A stretch of DNA of 64,000 nt. Source: Bacteroidota bacterium (GTDB taxonomy: Bacteria; Bacteroidota; Bacteroidia; Chitinophagales; Chitinophagaceae). The position numbers were made by a program, and so were the translations under genes. How positions within the stretch are numbered: position 1 is the stretch's first letter; every line of letters begins with the position of its first letter. Shown here piece after piece: positions 18,062 to 26,569 of the stretch. The DNA is taken from contig JAFEAE010000018.1 in assembly GCA_018266575.1 (NCBI GenBank), positions 186,001 to 250,000 of the forward strand. The letters are read 5' to 3'. A model generated the notes under the pieces. The model worked only from the letters and a program-made list of their open reading frames with translations. It did not search any database and was not told the origin of the DNA.

Positions 18062-18478
18062 TTAATTATTCTCTGCATATTTCTTGAAGTTGTTTAGTAT
18101 GGCCTGCCAGCCTGCTTTTTGCATTTCAGCCGGATTTTCGTTTTCGGCATCAAAAACTGTAGTGATTTTTGTTTTGCCGTTTTCGTTTTCAAAATCAGTA
18201 ACTACTTTTCTGCCGTCTGCAATGGTGTACACAATTTTCTTCTGATCGGCCACCTCTTCATAAATGGCTTCGAAATCAAAACCAAAACTTCCGTCTTTTG
18301 CTTCCATTCTCGATTTCATTTTTCCACCTGCACGAAGATCGTTTTCGGCAGCAGGGCAATGCCAGTCGTCAGAAGCAAAATTCCATTTAGTGATATGTTC
18401 AGGTTTTGTCCAATAGTCCCAGGTTTTTTTTGTATCTGCTGAAACAATTGCCTGAACTGTGATTTTTTCTGCGCTCAT
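18062..18478 (-). CDS. SRPBCC-fold (AHSA1-type) protein
   Basis: A 138-residue START/Bet v1-like protein when started at the ATG at 18478 (MSAEKITVQAIVSAD); an upstream in-frame ATG would add 19 residues that do not look like the fold. The AHSA1 pattern is clear: KKTWDYWTKPEHITKWNFAS, then LRAGGKMKSRMEAKDG and TITTVFDAENENP-type strands, ending in a helix (GWQAILNNFKKYAENN). Such proteins bind hydrophobic ligands in a cavity; many in Bacteroidota are annotated as polyketide cyclase-like or activator of Hsp90-like without known function. Confidence 0.88.
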   Translation of the reverse strand: MSAEKITVQAIVSADTKKTWDYWTKPEHITKWNFASDDWHCPAAENDLRAGGKMKSRMEAKDGSFGFDFEAIYEEVADQKKIVYTIADGRKVVTDFENENGKTKITTVFDAENENPAEMQKAGWQAILNNFKKYAENN

Positions 18479-18588
18479 AATTTTTTTTGATAAGTTAGGT
18501 AATAGCCCTGCAAGATAGTTTAATATCATTGTCATGCTTTCTTTCGAAGATAAAATTGAAATGAAATAGTTGAAGAAACTTTATGGTT

Positions 18589-19272
18589 CTATGAAAGGGC
18601 CTGCAAATATTTATCAATATATTCTTCTTTTTGCTTTGACTTGTATTGTTGAATATAACGCGGATGCTCAAGCGTAATTATTTTTTGGAATAATTTTTCT
18701 TCGTTGTTTATTTTCTCCAGGAAGGTGGTATTCTTTTTGCCTAACACAAATGCTGCAGATGTATCTAAACCAATAGGTATCTGCGTTTTCAAATTCCCTA
18801 TCATAAATGGTTTTAAATATTTGAAGAGAAGGTTGTCGTCATAATAATTTGCATTCCGCCATTTTCCAGGCGAAGTTTGTTTCACAATTGCCAACGGGAA
18901 AACGGAGTTGATATAAAAGTTGCTGTAAAATTTTTTCACACCCCCATATTTTGCGATCATGTCGTATACAAAAATGGATGAAGGTTCATGCGAATGGGCG
19001 CTATGCATTTTGATCTTGCAAAAAGCTTCAAGCCTCTTAGTATCTGTGAAAGGTATGCCGGTGATGCCGGCTCCGTGCCTCCCCGGGTTTATGCCAATGA
19101 TGAATTTTCGTTTGTGATGATCGTTATAAAATTTCAGGTAGAATGCTTCTATCAATTTCATTGTTTCTGGGTTTTCCCGGAAAGGATTGAGTACATCAAA
19201 ACCTTTTGGTAATTTGCCCGTATAATGAAGTTGCCTGTTGAATGCAATTATATTTTGTGCTACTGTTTTCAG
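18589..19272 (-). CDS. SMUG2-like uracil-DNA glycosylase family protein (DUF4918), probable CTG start
   Basis: The clear family motif GINPGRHGAGITGIPFTD and the C-terminal LEHPRYIQQY resemble motif 1 and motif 2 of the SMUG2/DUF4918 uracil-DNA glycosylases, which excise uracil from DNA. The first ATG (19161) lies deep in the conserved region. Upstream in frame the translation continues TGKLPKGFDVLNPFRENPET, which is conserved family sequence. The frame is open to a TAG at 19279-19281 with no ATG, GTG or TTG in between. The only reasonable starts are CTG at 19270-19272 (giving 227 residues) or ATA/ATT codons a little later. It lies 21 bp after a DUF488 gene, so translational coupling is possible. 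Confidence 0.8.
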   Translation of the reverse strand: MKTVAQNIIAFNRQLHYTGKLPKGFDVLNPFRENPETMKLIEAFYLKFYNDHHKRKFIIGINPGRHGAGITGIPFTDTKRLEAFCKIKMHSAHSHEPSSIFVYDMIAKYGGVKKFYSNFYINSVFPLAIVKQTSPGKWRNANYYDDNLLFKYLKPFMIGNLKTQIPIGLDTSAAFVLGKKNTTFLEKINNEEKLFQKIITLEHPRYIQQYKSKQKEEYIDKYLQALS

Positions 19273-19293
19273 ATTGGACTATTTCTTCAGGTA

Positions 19294-19635
19294 TTAACGT
19301 TTCAGGATGTTTTGTAATGCTGCTGCCTGGTTATATTTTTCATTTTTTGCTCCATACAGCAAGGTAACGGTTTTATGCTCTTTGATAATTTGTTTCAGTT
19401 CCTTAAAAGCTTCATTGTGGTTTAATTCTTCCGAATATCTTTTTTCAAATTCTTTCCACTTATCAGCTTCATGATTAAACCATTTTCGTAATTCATCGGA
19501 TGGAGCAACTTCTTTTAACCATATATCAAAATGTGCATTTTCTTTTTTTACGCCACGCGGCCATAACCTGTCAACAAGTATCCGGAGCCCATCATTTCTT
19601 TCAACAGGGTCATATATGCGTTTGATCTTTATCAT
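19294..19635 (-). CDS. DUF488-family protein
   Basis: The 113-residue protein shows the DUF488 signature: IKRIYDPVERNDGLRILVDRLWPRG, followed by WLKEVAPSDELRKWF and the late strand TVTLLYGAKNEKYNQAAAL. The family is widespread and of unknown biochemical function. It starts at ATG 19635 and ends 21 bp before the SMUG2-like gene on the same strand, suggesting co-transcription. Confidence 0.9.
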   Translation of the reverse strand: MIKIKRIYDPVERNDGLRILVDRLWPRGVKKENAHFDIWLKEVAPSDELRKWFNHEADKWKEFEKRYSEELNHNEAFKELKQIIKEHKTVTLLYGAKNEKYNQAAALQNILKR

Positions 19636-19789
19636 TGAATGTATTTGAATACCGTTCTAAATTTAAATCAAATTCACTAAGTTAAAATCCGGGGTACAAC
19701 AGAAACCCGCCGAAAGAGTGAAAATACTTTGACCTTTTATTAATATCTTGATATTGCTAAAATAATTTAAACTTAAAACATTATTTATC

Positions 19790-20128
19790 ATGCCTGAGAT
19801 TACTGATGAATTCATGAAGCAAATGCTGGCAACAACAAAAAGTTACACAGCAGTAATCCTGAAGAAAAGTTCTGCGTTTAAAATGCCTGATGTATTTCCT
19901 GTTATCTGGGAACATGGAAGAAGAAATTTTTCACTGCGTGAAGATGGAATATTGATGATCGTTTGCCCGATCTCAGAAGATAAAGAAATGGCAGGCATCG
20001 GGATATTTAATGCCGATGCAGAAAAAACGAAAGCGATTATGGATGAAGACCCTGCGGTAAAAGCAGGAGTGCTCGTGTATGAAATTTATCCGACAAGAAG
20101 TTTTCCGGGAGATAGCTTGAAAAGCTAA
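19790..20128 (+). CDS. YciI-like small protein
   Basis: This 112-residue protein resembles YCII-related (dimeric alpha/beta-barrel) proteins: FMKQMLATTKSYTAVILKK, then IWEHGRRNFSLREDGILMIV, and the family-like close GIGIFNADAEKTKAIMDEDP followed by YEIYPTRSFPGDSL. Members are small cytosolic dimers; some are enzymes, most have no known reaction. It stands alone, with a rightward orientation against leftward neighbours on both sides. Confidence 0.78.
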   Translation: MPEITDEFMKQMLATTKSYTAVILKKSSAFKMPDVFPVIWEHGRRNFSLREDGILMIVCPISEDKEMAGIGIFNADAEKTKAIMDEDPAVKAGVLVYEIYPTRSFPGDSLKS

Positions 20129-20157
20129 TGCGGTTTATTTTGCCATCTAATAATTCA

Positions 20158-21075
20158 TCAGGAAAGTGGTTCCGGCCGTGGCGGGCTTCCCACAGGTTTT
20201 GATTTATCATCTGGTAATGGAATGAATTCTTTATTATCTGCCGGAGGCAAAATTATCCGACCTTGTTTCCAGTCTTCTTTTGCCTGTTCGATGCGTTCTT
20301 TACGCGAAGAAACAAAATTCCACCAGATAAAACGTTCACCTAACGGCTCGCCTCCGAGCAACATTAATATGGTATGCTCTTTCGCAATGATTACCGGCTC
20401 TGCATTTTTTGTGAACACTACCATTTGTGGTTCATGAAAAATATTTCCGTTCACTTCCACACTTCCTTTTGCAATATAAAAACCACGCTCTTCATATTCT
20501 TTCGGCAACCCGAATTTTGTTCCTGCTTCAAGTACAACATGCAAATAAAACAAAGGCGAATGTGTTTTTACATCACTATGTAAGCCATAAGCATTACCGG
20601 CGATCAATCGCATCCATATTCCTTTGTCAGTAAATTCCGGCAGTTCGTGTGGTTTATAATTGTTGAACGATGGATCATCTTCTTCATCTTTTTCCGGCAG
20701 TGCAACCCATGTTTGTATCATCTCTAATTTTCCGCCTGCTAATGCAGATGGATCTTCAAAACGTTCTGAATGTGCAATGCCTTTTCCTGCAGTCATCCAG
20801 TTTACTTCCCCGGGAAGAATGACTTGTTCTACACCAAGGCTGTCACGGTGCGTAACCTGTCCTCCGAAAAGATAACTAACCGTCGACAAACCGATATGCG
20901 GATGCGGCAATACATCCAATGAAGATGGATTTGCCGGCAATATATTTACAGGGCCTGCATGATCCATAAAAATAAATGGCCCGATCATTCTGCGTAACCT
21001 GAAAGGAAGGATGCGTTTTACTTTCATCGATTCGCTGATCGCAGCATTGCGTGCTTCAATAACGATATCAATCAT
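20158..21075 (-). CDS. Pirin-family bicupin protein
   Basis: The 305-residue product, started at ATG 21075, is a typical pirin. The N-terminal cupin supplies the four metal ligands His58, His60 (DVLPHPHIG), His102 and Glu104 (GKGIAHSE). The C-terminal cupin follows, with GTKFGLPKEYEERGFYIAKG and LGGEPLGERFIWWNFVSS. Pirins are iron proteins; some have quercetinase activity and others act in redox sensing. A longer start at 21147 adds hydrophobic residues that are not part of the family. Confidence 0.94.
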   Translation of the reverse strand: MIDIVIEARNAAISESMKVKRILPFRLRRMIGPFIFMDHAGPVNILPANPSSLDVLPHPHIGLSTVSYLFGGQVTHRDSLGVEQVILPGEVNWMTAGKGIAHSERFEDPSALAGGKLEMIQTWVALPEKDEEDDPSFNNYKPHELPEFTDKGIWMRLIAGNAYGLHSDVKTHSPLFYLHVVLEAGTKFGLPKEYEERGFYIAKGSVEVNGNIFHEPQMVVFTKNAEPVIIAKEHTILMLLGGEPLGERFIWWNFVSSRKERIEQAKEDWKQGRIILPPADNKEFIPLPDDKSKPVGSPPRPEPLS

Positions 21076-21148
21076 TCGAAATAAATTTGATGGTAAGAAA
21101 AGCAAAGGTATTATTTGATTGAAGAATTTTGTAAGTCTCATCCCCATC

Positions 21149-21247
21149 CCCTCTCCAAAGGAGAAGGGTGCCTCTGTGCAGATTACTTTGGTATTTGGAA
21201 ATTCTATTAAGCCCTAAATAATGGGTATCCTTCTCCTTTGGAGAGGG
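21149..21247. repeat. Inverted repeat with 19-bp perfect arms, MITE-like
   Basis: CCCTCTCCAAAGGAGAAGG (21149-21167) is the exact reverse complement of 21229-21247, with a 61-bp centre. Weaker complementarity continues outward (CTCATCCCC on the left, GAGGGTAAGG on the right). It fills the divergent gap between pirin and the helicase. Similar CTCTCC-x-GGAGAGG elements are widespread in bacterial spacers. Confidence 0.75.
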
Positions 21248-21333
21248 AACGAGGGTAAGGCTTTTCACTCTGTATTTATTCTTACCCACAAAATACTATT
21301 CACGTTATTTGCAGTTATGCTTAACTTCCACGC

Positions 21334-23556
21334 ATGACAACCACCGATACCTCTAATTTTTTATTCCAGATGGCTGCACAGTTTGTGAACCAAACGAGCA
21401 GGCATATTTTTCTTACCGGAAAAGCAGGCACAGGTAAAACCACTTTTTTAAAATACATCAAGGAAAATTCATTTAAAAAGATTGCAGTGGTTGCGCCAAC
21501 CGGCGTTGCTGCAATTAACGCAGGTGGTGTAACGATGCATTCTTTTTTTCAACTTCCGTTTGGCCCATACATTCCTTCATTGCGCAGCGAATGGGGAAAT
21601 GATGCGACAAACCAGCATACACTTTTTAAAAATATCCGCTTCAATAATGATAAACGTGAGTTGCTTCGCGAACTCGAATTGCTTATCATCGATGAAGTGA
21701 GTATGGTGCGTGCAGATATGCTCGATGCAACAGATGCGATCCTCCGCCATTTCCGCCGCCAGTCTTTGTTGCCTTTCGGTGGTGTACAGGTTTTATATAT
21801 CGGCGATTTATTTCAATTGCCGCCTGTTGTAAATAATTCCGAATGGGAAATTTTACAACAGCATTATCAAAGCCCGTTCTTTTTTGATGCGCATGTTGTA
21901 AAACAGGCGCCGCCTGTTTTAATAGAACTTAAAAAAATTTACCGGCAGAACGAACAGAAATTTATAAGCATACTTAATAATATCCGGGATAAAAAAGCAA
22001 CGCAGGATGATCTTGAACAATTGCACGAACATTACCAGCCCGGTTTTCATTCAACCAGTAACGAACATTATATTACCCTGACCACTCACAATAATAAAGC
22101 GAATGATATCAACCAGAATAAATTAAGAAAACTCCACGGAAAATTATTTGAATTCAAAGGAGAGTTGACAGGGGATTTTAATGAGAAAGCATTGCCGGCC
22201 GAAATGTTTTTACAATTAAAAGAAGGTGCACAGGTGATGTTCATTAAAAATGATAAGGGAGAATTCAGGAAATATTATAATGGAAAGATCGGTACGGTTT
22301 CTAAAATTGACGGTGAGAAAATTTTTGTGCGTTTTGAAAATGAAGAAAACGAAATTGAAGTGGAAAAGGAAACATGGAATAATATACGTTATCAATATAA
22401 CAAAGACCGCGACCAGATCGATGAAGAAACGATCGGCACATTCAAACAATTCCCGATACGATTGGCCTGGGCAATCACCATTCACAAAAGCCAGGGATTG
22501 ACATTTGAAAAAGCGATCATTGATGCCGGCGACTCGTTTGCACCCGGGCAAGTTTATGTGGCACTCAGCAGGCTGACTTCTTTGGAAGGATTGATACTCT
22601 ACAGCCGTATTCATCCGCATGCGATTATTACTGATGAGCGTGTCTTGCAATTTTCAAAAAGCGAATTGGCTGAAGATGTTCTGCAACAGGAGTTGCGACA
22701 ACATCAGCAATTATTTATTGGCAGATCGTTGATAAGTTCTTTTGGTTTTGAAAAATTGGTAGAACAATTTCAGCAACATGTAGAAGACTACGAGCATCGT
22801 ATTATCCCTGCAAAAGAAGATGCTGTGTCGTGGGCAAAAACAATTCTTGTAAAGCTGGAAGAACAACAGGAATTTGCTGTTAAATTTTATAAACAATTAG
22901 AATGGCTATTGGTGACTGCTAACGACGACCAGTATGCGCATTTTCAACGCAGGGTAGCTGCTGCCGTTGATCATTTTAATAAATTTTTGGAAGAAATAAC
23001 AGTGTCAATTTCCAGTCATAATAACGAAGTAAAGATCAAGCAACGTGTAAAAAAATATGTATCGGAATTGTATGAGCTGGAAGCAGATGTAAAAAGAAAA
23101 ATAAAACAATTGCAGCATGCACTTGAACTGGCAAATGCTTTTGCAAAGGGGGTGGATACCAATTCGCTTTTGCAACTGATCGAAAGCAATAAGAAAGTAT
23201 CTCCGTTAATCCCGCAGGCAGAAGAAGAAATAGCAAAGCCTAAAAAAGGGGAAACAAAAAATATCAGTTTGCAATTGTACAGGGAAGGAAATAAAATACC
23301 TGATATCGCAAAAATGCGTGGCATGGCGGTTAGCACAATCGAAGGCCACCTGGCTTCATTTCTTGCTACAGGCGAAATACGGATTGAGCAATTGCTTTCA
23401 AAAAGCAAAATAGAGATCATTTTAGAAGAAATAGAAAAACATCCTGAAGCAAATTCTTCCCTTATTAAAGAAAAATTAGGAGATGGATACTCTTACAACG
23501 ATATCAAAGCCGTCTTTATATGGAAGAAGATTCAGAACGAAAAAACTGTGAAATGA
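21334..23556 (+). CDS. PIF1-like DNA helicase with C-terminal winged-helix domain
   Basis: The 740-residue protein is a superfamily 1 helicase of the PIF1/RecD2 type. It has Walker A GKAGTGKT (residues 29-36), motif Ia APTGVAAINAGG, Walker B IIDE (118-121, LLIIDEVSMVRADML), a Q-containing LYIGDLFQLPPV motif, and the late motif AITIHKSQGLTFEKAIID with YVALSRLTSLEG. The C-terminal region (about 655-735) has a helix-turn-helix of the HTH_40 type (MRGMAVSTIEGHLASFL), also found at the end of some RecQ proteins. It should unwind DNA in repair or replication restart. It stands alone with divergent pirin upstream. Confidence 0.93.
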   Translation: MTTTDTSNFLFQMAAQFVNQTSRHIFLTGKAGTGKTTFLKYIKENSFKKIAVVAPTGVAAINAGGVTMHSFFQLPFGPYIPSLRSEWGNDATNQHTLFKNIRFNNDKRELLRELELLIIDEVSMVRADMLDATDAILRHFRRQSLLPFGGVQVLYIGDLFQLPPVVNNSEWEILQQHYQSPFFFDAHVVKQAPPVLIELKKIYRQNEQKFISILNNIRDKKATQDDLEQLHEHYQPGFHSTSNEHYITLTTHNNKANDINQNKLRKLHGKLFEFKGELTGDFNEKALPAEMFLQLKEGAQVMFIKNDKGEFRKYYNGKIGTVSKIDGEKIFVRFENEENEIEVEKETWNNIRYQYNKDRDQIDEETIGTFKQFPIRLAWAITIHKSQGLTFEKAIIDAGDSFAPGQVYVALSRLTSLEGLILYSRIHPHAIITDERVLQFSKSELAEDVLQQELRQHQQLFIGRSLISSFGFEKLVEQFQQHVEDYEHRIIPAKEDAVSWAKTILVKLEEQQEFAVKFYKQLEWLLVTANDDQYAHFQRRVAAAVDHFNKFLEEITVSISSHNNEVKIKQRVKKYVSELYELEADVKRKIKQLQHALELANAFAKGVDTNSLLQLIESNKKVSPLIPQAEEEIAKPKKGETKNISLQLYREGNKIPDIAKMRGMAVSTIEGHLASFLATGEIRIEQLLSKSKIEIILEEIEKHPEANSSLIKEKLGDGYSYNDIKAVFIWKKIQNEKTVK

Positions 23557-23621
23557 GTATAAATTTCCGGTAGGGTAAAATATTTTATTTTATCTTGTAA
23601 AGTAAATTATACTCCTTGTTT

Positions 23622-25385
23622 ATGAAGATTCCTGCCATAGTAGTGACCTGCCTTATCTTTATTCCCCCACTGATAGCACATCCCCAGGTTTCCATATTTG
23701 TAAATGAGGTTGCATACAATACCAATAATCCGAAAACAGCAATAGTGCGTACCGGAGAACAATTGCCTTCGATCACATTTGATATTGTTGATGCTACAAC
23801 AGGAGAACCTGCATTTCGCGGAATTTCAGGCGCTGTGCAAAAGATTAATGAATGGGATTCGGGAAAATATTTTTACCAGCTTCAGTTTTCCTCGTTTGAT
23901 AAGCCAGGAAAGTTTACCATCGCTATAACGGTTAACAATAAACGCTATCAGTCGGAGCCCTTTGTAATTGGCGAGAATGCACTCGCAGCATCAACTATCC
24001 CATCTGTCATTCACTACTATTACAAGCAAAGGGCCAATACCCGGGAAGAATTAGCTGCAGACACAGCACTGCTTTTATATGGAAGTACAAAAACAGTAGA
24101 CCTGCATGGCGGCTGGTGCGACGCTTCCGGAGATGTAAGTAAATATTTCTCGCATCTTGCGTACGCCAATTTCATGTCGCCGCAACAAATACCGTTGGTC
24201 ACATGGTCGTTGATAAACGCTGCAGAAAAAATCCCTTCACTGCTTGAAAAATACAATGTAAAAGACTCTATAAAAAATGAAGCGCTGTGGGGGAGCGATT
24301 ATATCATGCGTTCACTTTCCAAGGAAGGATATTTTTATATGACCGTATTCAGCTATTTCAACAAAGATCCGAAAGCAAGAAGGGTAGTGGGTTTGCAGGC
24401 GAATAGCGTAACTACATCCGATTATCAGTGTGCTTTCCGCGAGGGCGGGGGAATGGCAATAGCAGCGTTGGCCAGGATTTCACAATGGCATATGAATGGT
24501 GATTTTACTTCAGCACAATACCTCGATGCCGCACAACATGCATTTATTCATCTTTTATCTTACAATAAAAAATACGACGACGATGGGAAAGAAAACATCA
24601 TTGATGATTATTGTGCGTTGATGGCTGCTACAGAATTGTGGATTGCAACCGGCAACGACCTATATAAGATCGAAGCAAGAAAACGTGCCGGCAATCTTTC
24701 TGTACGGATGATGTTGCAGGGATATTTTATTGCAGACGGTTCACACCGCCCTTTCTGGCATGCTTCCGATGCAGGTTTGCCTGTTATTGCCTTGGCGAGA
24801 TACCTTGCCAAAGAAACAGATTCATCTCAACGCAAAAATGCAATAGAAACGATCCGCAAAGCACTGGAGTATAATTTACGTGTGACCAATAACGGTAGTA
24901 ACCCTTTTGGATATGCAAGGCAAACATTTGAATTCAGGAATAAAATAGAAAATGGTTTTTTTATTCCGCATGAAAACGAAACCGGCTGGTGGTGGCAAGG
25001 CGAAAATGCAAGGCTTGCTTCATTGGCAACAGCAGCTATCGTTGGTGGGAGATTAGTATTTGGAGATAAAGAACATCAAGCCACTTATGATTCATTGCGC
25101 ATGTTTGCGTCGCAGCAATTATCATGGATATTAGGATGTAATCCTTATGCCATTTGTTTCATGTATGGTTTCGGGAAAAAGAATGTTCCATATATGCATT
25201 CTAATTACGGGCATGGTTCGGAGCTTGGAGGAATATCTAACGGGATAACGGGAAATAAAAATAATGCTGATGGAAGCGGGATTGATTTTAGAACAGAAGA
25301 TCACGGAAATGAATGGAGATGGACAGAACAGTGGATACCGCATGCCGCATGGTTTTTACAAGCTGTTACCGCATTGAGTGAATAA
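23622..25385 (+). CDS. GH9-family glycoside hydrolase, possible exo-glucosaminidase or cellulase-like
   Basis: From the ATG at 23622 this is a 587-residue exported protein (signal about residues 1-22). An N-terminal Ig-like cellulase domain (about 23-118, VSIFVNEVAYNTNNPKTAIV) is followed by the GH9 (alpha/alpha)6 barrel. The catalytic base region is HGGWCDASGDVSKYFSHL (Asp167 and Asp171); the acid Glu is in the C-terminal block RTEDHGNEWRWTEQW. Most GH9 enzymes cut beta-glucans, but the family also contains exo-beta-D-glucosaminidases. Genes for a thioredoxin-like protein, a PTS IIC-IID permease and NagB follow at 17-33 bp, which favours an amino-sugar substrate. That substrate is inferred. 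Confidence 0.9.
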   Translation: MKIPAIVVTCLIFIPPLIAHPQVSIFVNEVAYNTNNPKTAIVRTGEQLPSITFDIVDATTGEPAFRGISGAVQKINEWDSGKYFYQLQFSSFDKPGKFTIAITVNNKRYQSEPFVIGENALAASTIPSVIHYYYKQRANTREELAADTALLLYGSTKTVDLHGGWCDASGDVSKYFSHLAYANFMSPQQIPLVTWSLINAAEKIPSLLEKYNVKDSIKNEALWGSDYIMRSLSKEGYFYMTVFSYFNKDPKARRVVGLQANSVTTSDYQCAFREGGGMAIAALARISQWHMNGDFTSAQYLDAAQHAFIHLLSYNKKYDDDGKENIIDDYCALMAATELWIATGNDLYKIEARKRAGNLSVRMMLQGYFIADGSHRPFWHASDAGLPVIALARYLAKETDSSQRKNAIETIRKALEYNLRVTNNGSNPFGYARQTFEFRNKIENGFFIPHENETGWWWQGENARLASLATAAIVGGRLVFGDKEHQATYDSLRMFASQQLSWILGCNPYAICFMYGFGKKNVPYMHSNYGHGSELGGISNGITGNKNNADGSGIDFRTEDHGNEWRWTEQWIPHAAWFLQAVTALSE

Positions 25386-25402
25386 CAAGTAAATTGTTGT
25401 AT

Positions 25403-26536
25403 ATGAAAAAATGGATGTTGATCATAGCTACGTTGATATTCATTTTGCCTGCAACAGCGTGGCGGGATTTTCATACAATGAATGAAGATCATCCAACACT
25501 TGCTATCGGTTCGCCTGCCCCGGATTTTAATTTGATGGATGTTAGCGGGAAAACGTATTCTCTTTCTTCTTTTAAAAATGCAAAAATCCTTGTGGTGATT
25601 TTTACATGCAATCATTGCCCGACAGCACAGGCTTATGAAGACCGCATCATTCAACTTACATCCGATTATAAAAATAAAAACGTTGCTGTTGTTGCTATCA
25701 TGCCAAATGATAATCGTGCATTGCGTTTGGACGAATTGGATTTTTCTGATCTTGGTGATTCATTCGATGATATGAAAACCCGTGCAGCAGAAAAGAAATT
25801 CAATTTCCCCTATTTGTATGATGGAGAAACAGAAACTGTTTCAAAAAAATACGGCCCCATCGCAACGCCTCATGTTTTTATTTTTGATAAAGAAAGAAAG
25901 CTCAGGTACAACGGACGGTTTGATGATACGGAATCCCCATTCAAACCTGTAAAATCAACTGATACAAAAAATGCGATCGATGCATTGCTGAATGATAAAG
26001 AAGTACCGGTTAAAACAACAAAAGTTTTTGGATGCTCCATTAAATGGGCGGAGAAACAAGAACTCGTTGCGAAAGCTGCAGAAGCGTGGGCGAAAGAGCC
26101 TGTGACTGTGGATACGATCAACGAAGAAGGTATAAAATCACTATTGAAAAATTCATCTGACAAATTACGGTTGATCAATGTCTGGGCAACCTGGTGCGGG
26201 CCATGCACAAAAGAATTCCCTGATTTTATTTTGATCAACCGGATGTACCGCGACAGGGATTTTGAATTCATCAGTATTAGTGCAGATGAAGCAGATAAAA
26301 AAGACAGGGTGTTTAAATTTTTGCAAAAGCAACAGGCATCGTGTAAAAATTATTTGTGTGTAGATGATAAATATAAATTGATTGAGGCAATTGATACTTC
26401 ATGGCAGGGTGCATTGCCTTATACTGTGCTTGTTGAACCTGGCGGAAAAATTGTATATCGCAAAGAAGGCGCAGTTGATGTATATGAATTGAAAAAGACA
26501 ATTGTAAATAATCATCTTATCGGCAAGTATCCATAA
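25403..26536 (+). CDS. Exported double thioredoxin-fold protein (AhpC/TSA-like plus TlpA-like)
   Basis: Started at the ATG at 25403 (377 residues) with a signal peptide of about 19 residues. The first redoxin domain (about 35-195) has Cys69 and Cys72 (FTCNHCPTAQAYED) and a PIATPHVFIFDKERKLRYNG strand, as in AhpC/TSA-like proteins. A second thioredoxin domain (about 235-375) has a canonical WATWCGPC with Cys265 and Cys268. It should be a periplasmic disulfide reductase or peroxidase-like protein. It is embedded between GH9 and PTS genes (17 and 33 bp), an odd partner for sugar uptake; it may simply be a conserved neighbour. Confidence 0.88.
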   Translation: MKKWMLIIATLIFILPATAWRDFHTMNEDHPTLAIGSPAPDFNLMDVSGKTYSLSSFKNAKILVVIFTCNHCPTAQAYEDRIIQLTSDYKNKNVAVVAIMPNDNRALRLDELDFSDLGDSFDDMKTRAAEKKFNFPYLYDGETETVSKKYGPIATPHVFIFDKERKLRYNGRFDDTESPFKPVKSTDTKNAIDALLNDKEVPVKTTKVFGCSIKWAEKQELVAKAAEAWAKEPVTVDTINEEGIKSLLKNSSDKLRLINVWATWCGPCTKEFPDFILINRMYRDRDFEFISISADEADKKDRVFKFLQKQQASCKNYLCVDDKYKLIEAIDTSWQGALPYTVLVEPGGKIVYRKEGAVDVYELKKTIVNNHLIGKYP

Positions 26537-26569
26537 TCTTTATACAAACCGAAATCATAACTGCAAACT

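Noticed and set aside
22216..22650. 144-codon antisense frame inside the helicase gene
   Set aside because: Shadow of conserved helicase motifs.
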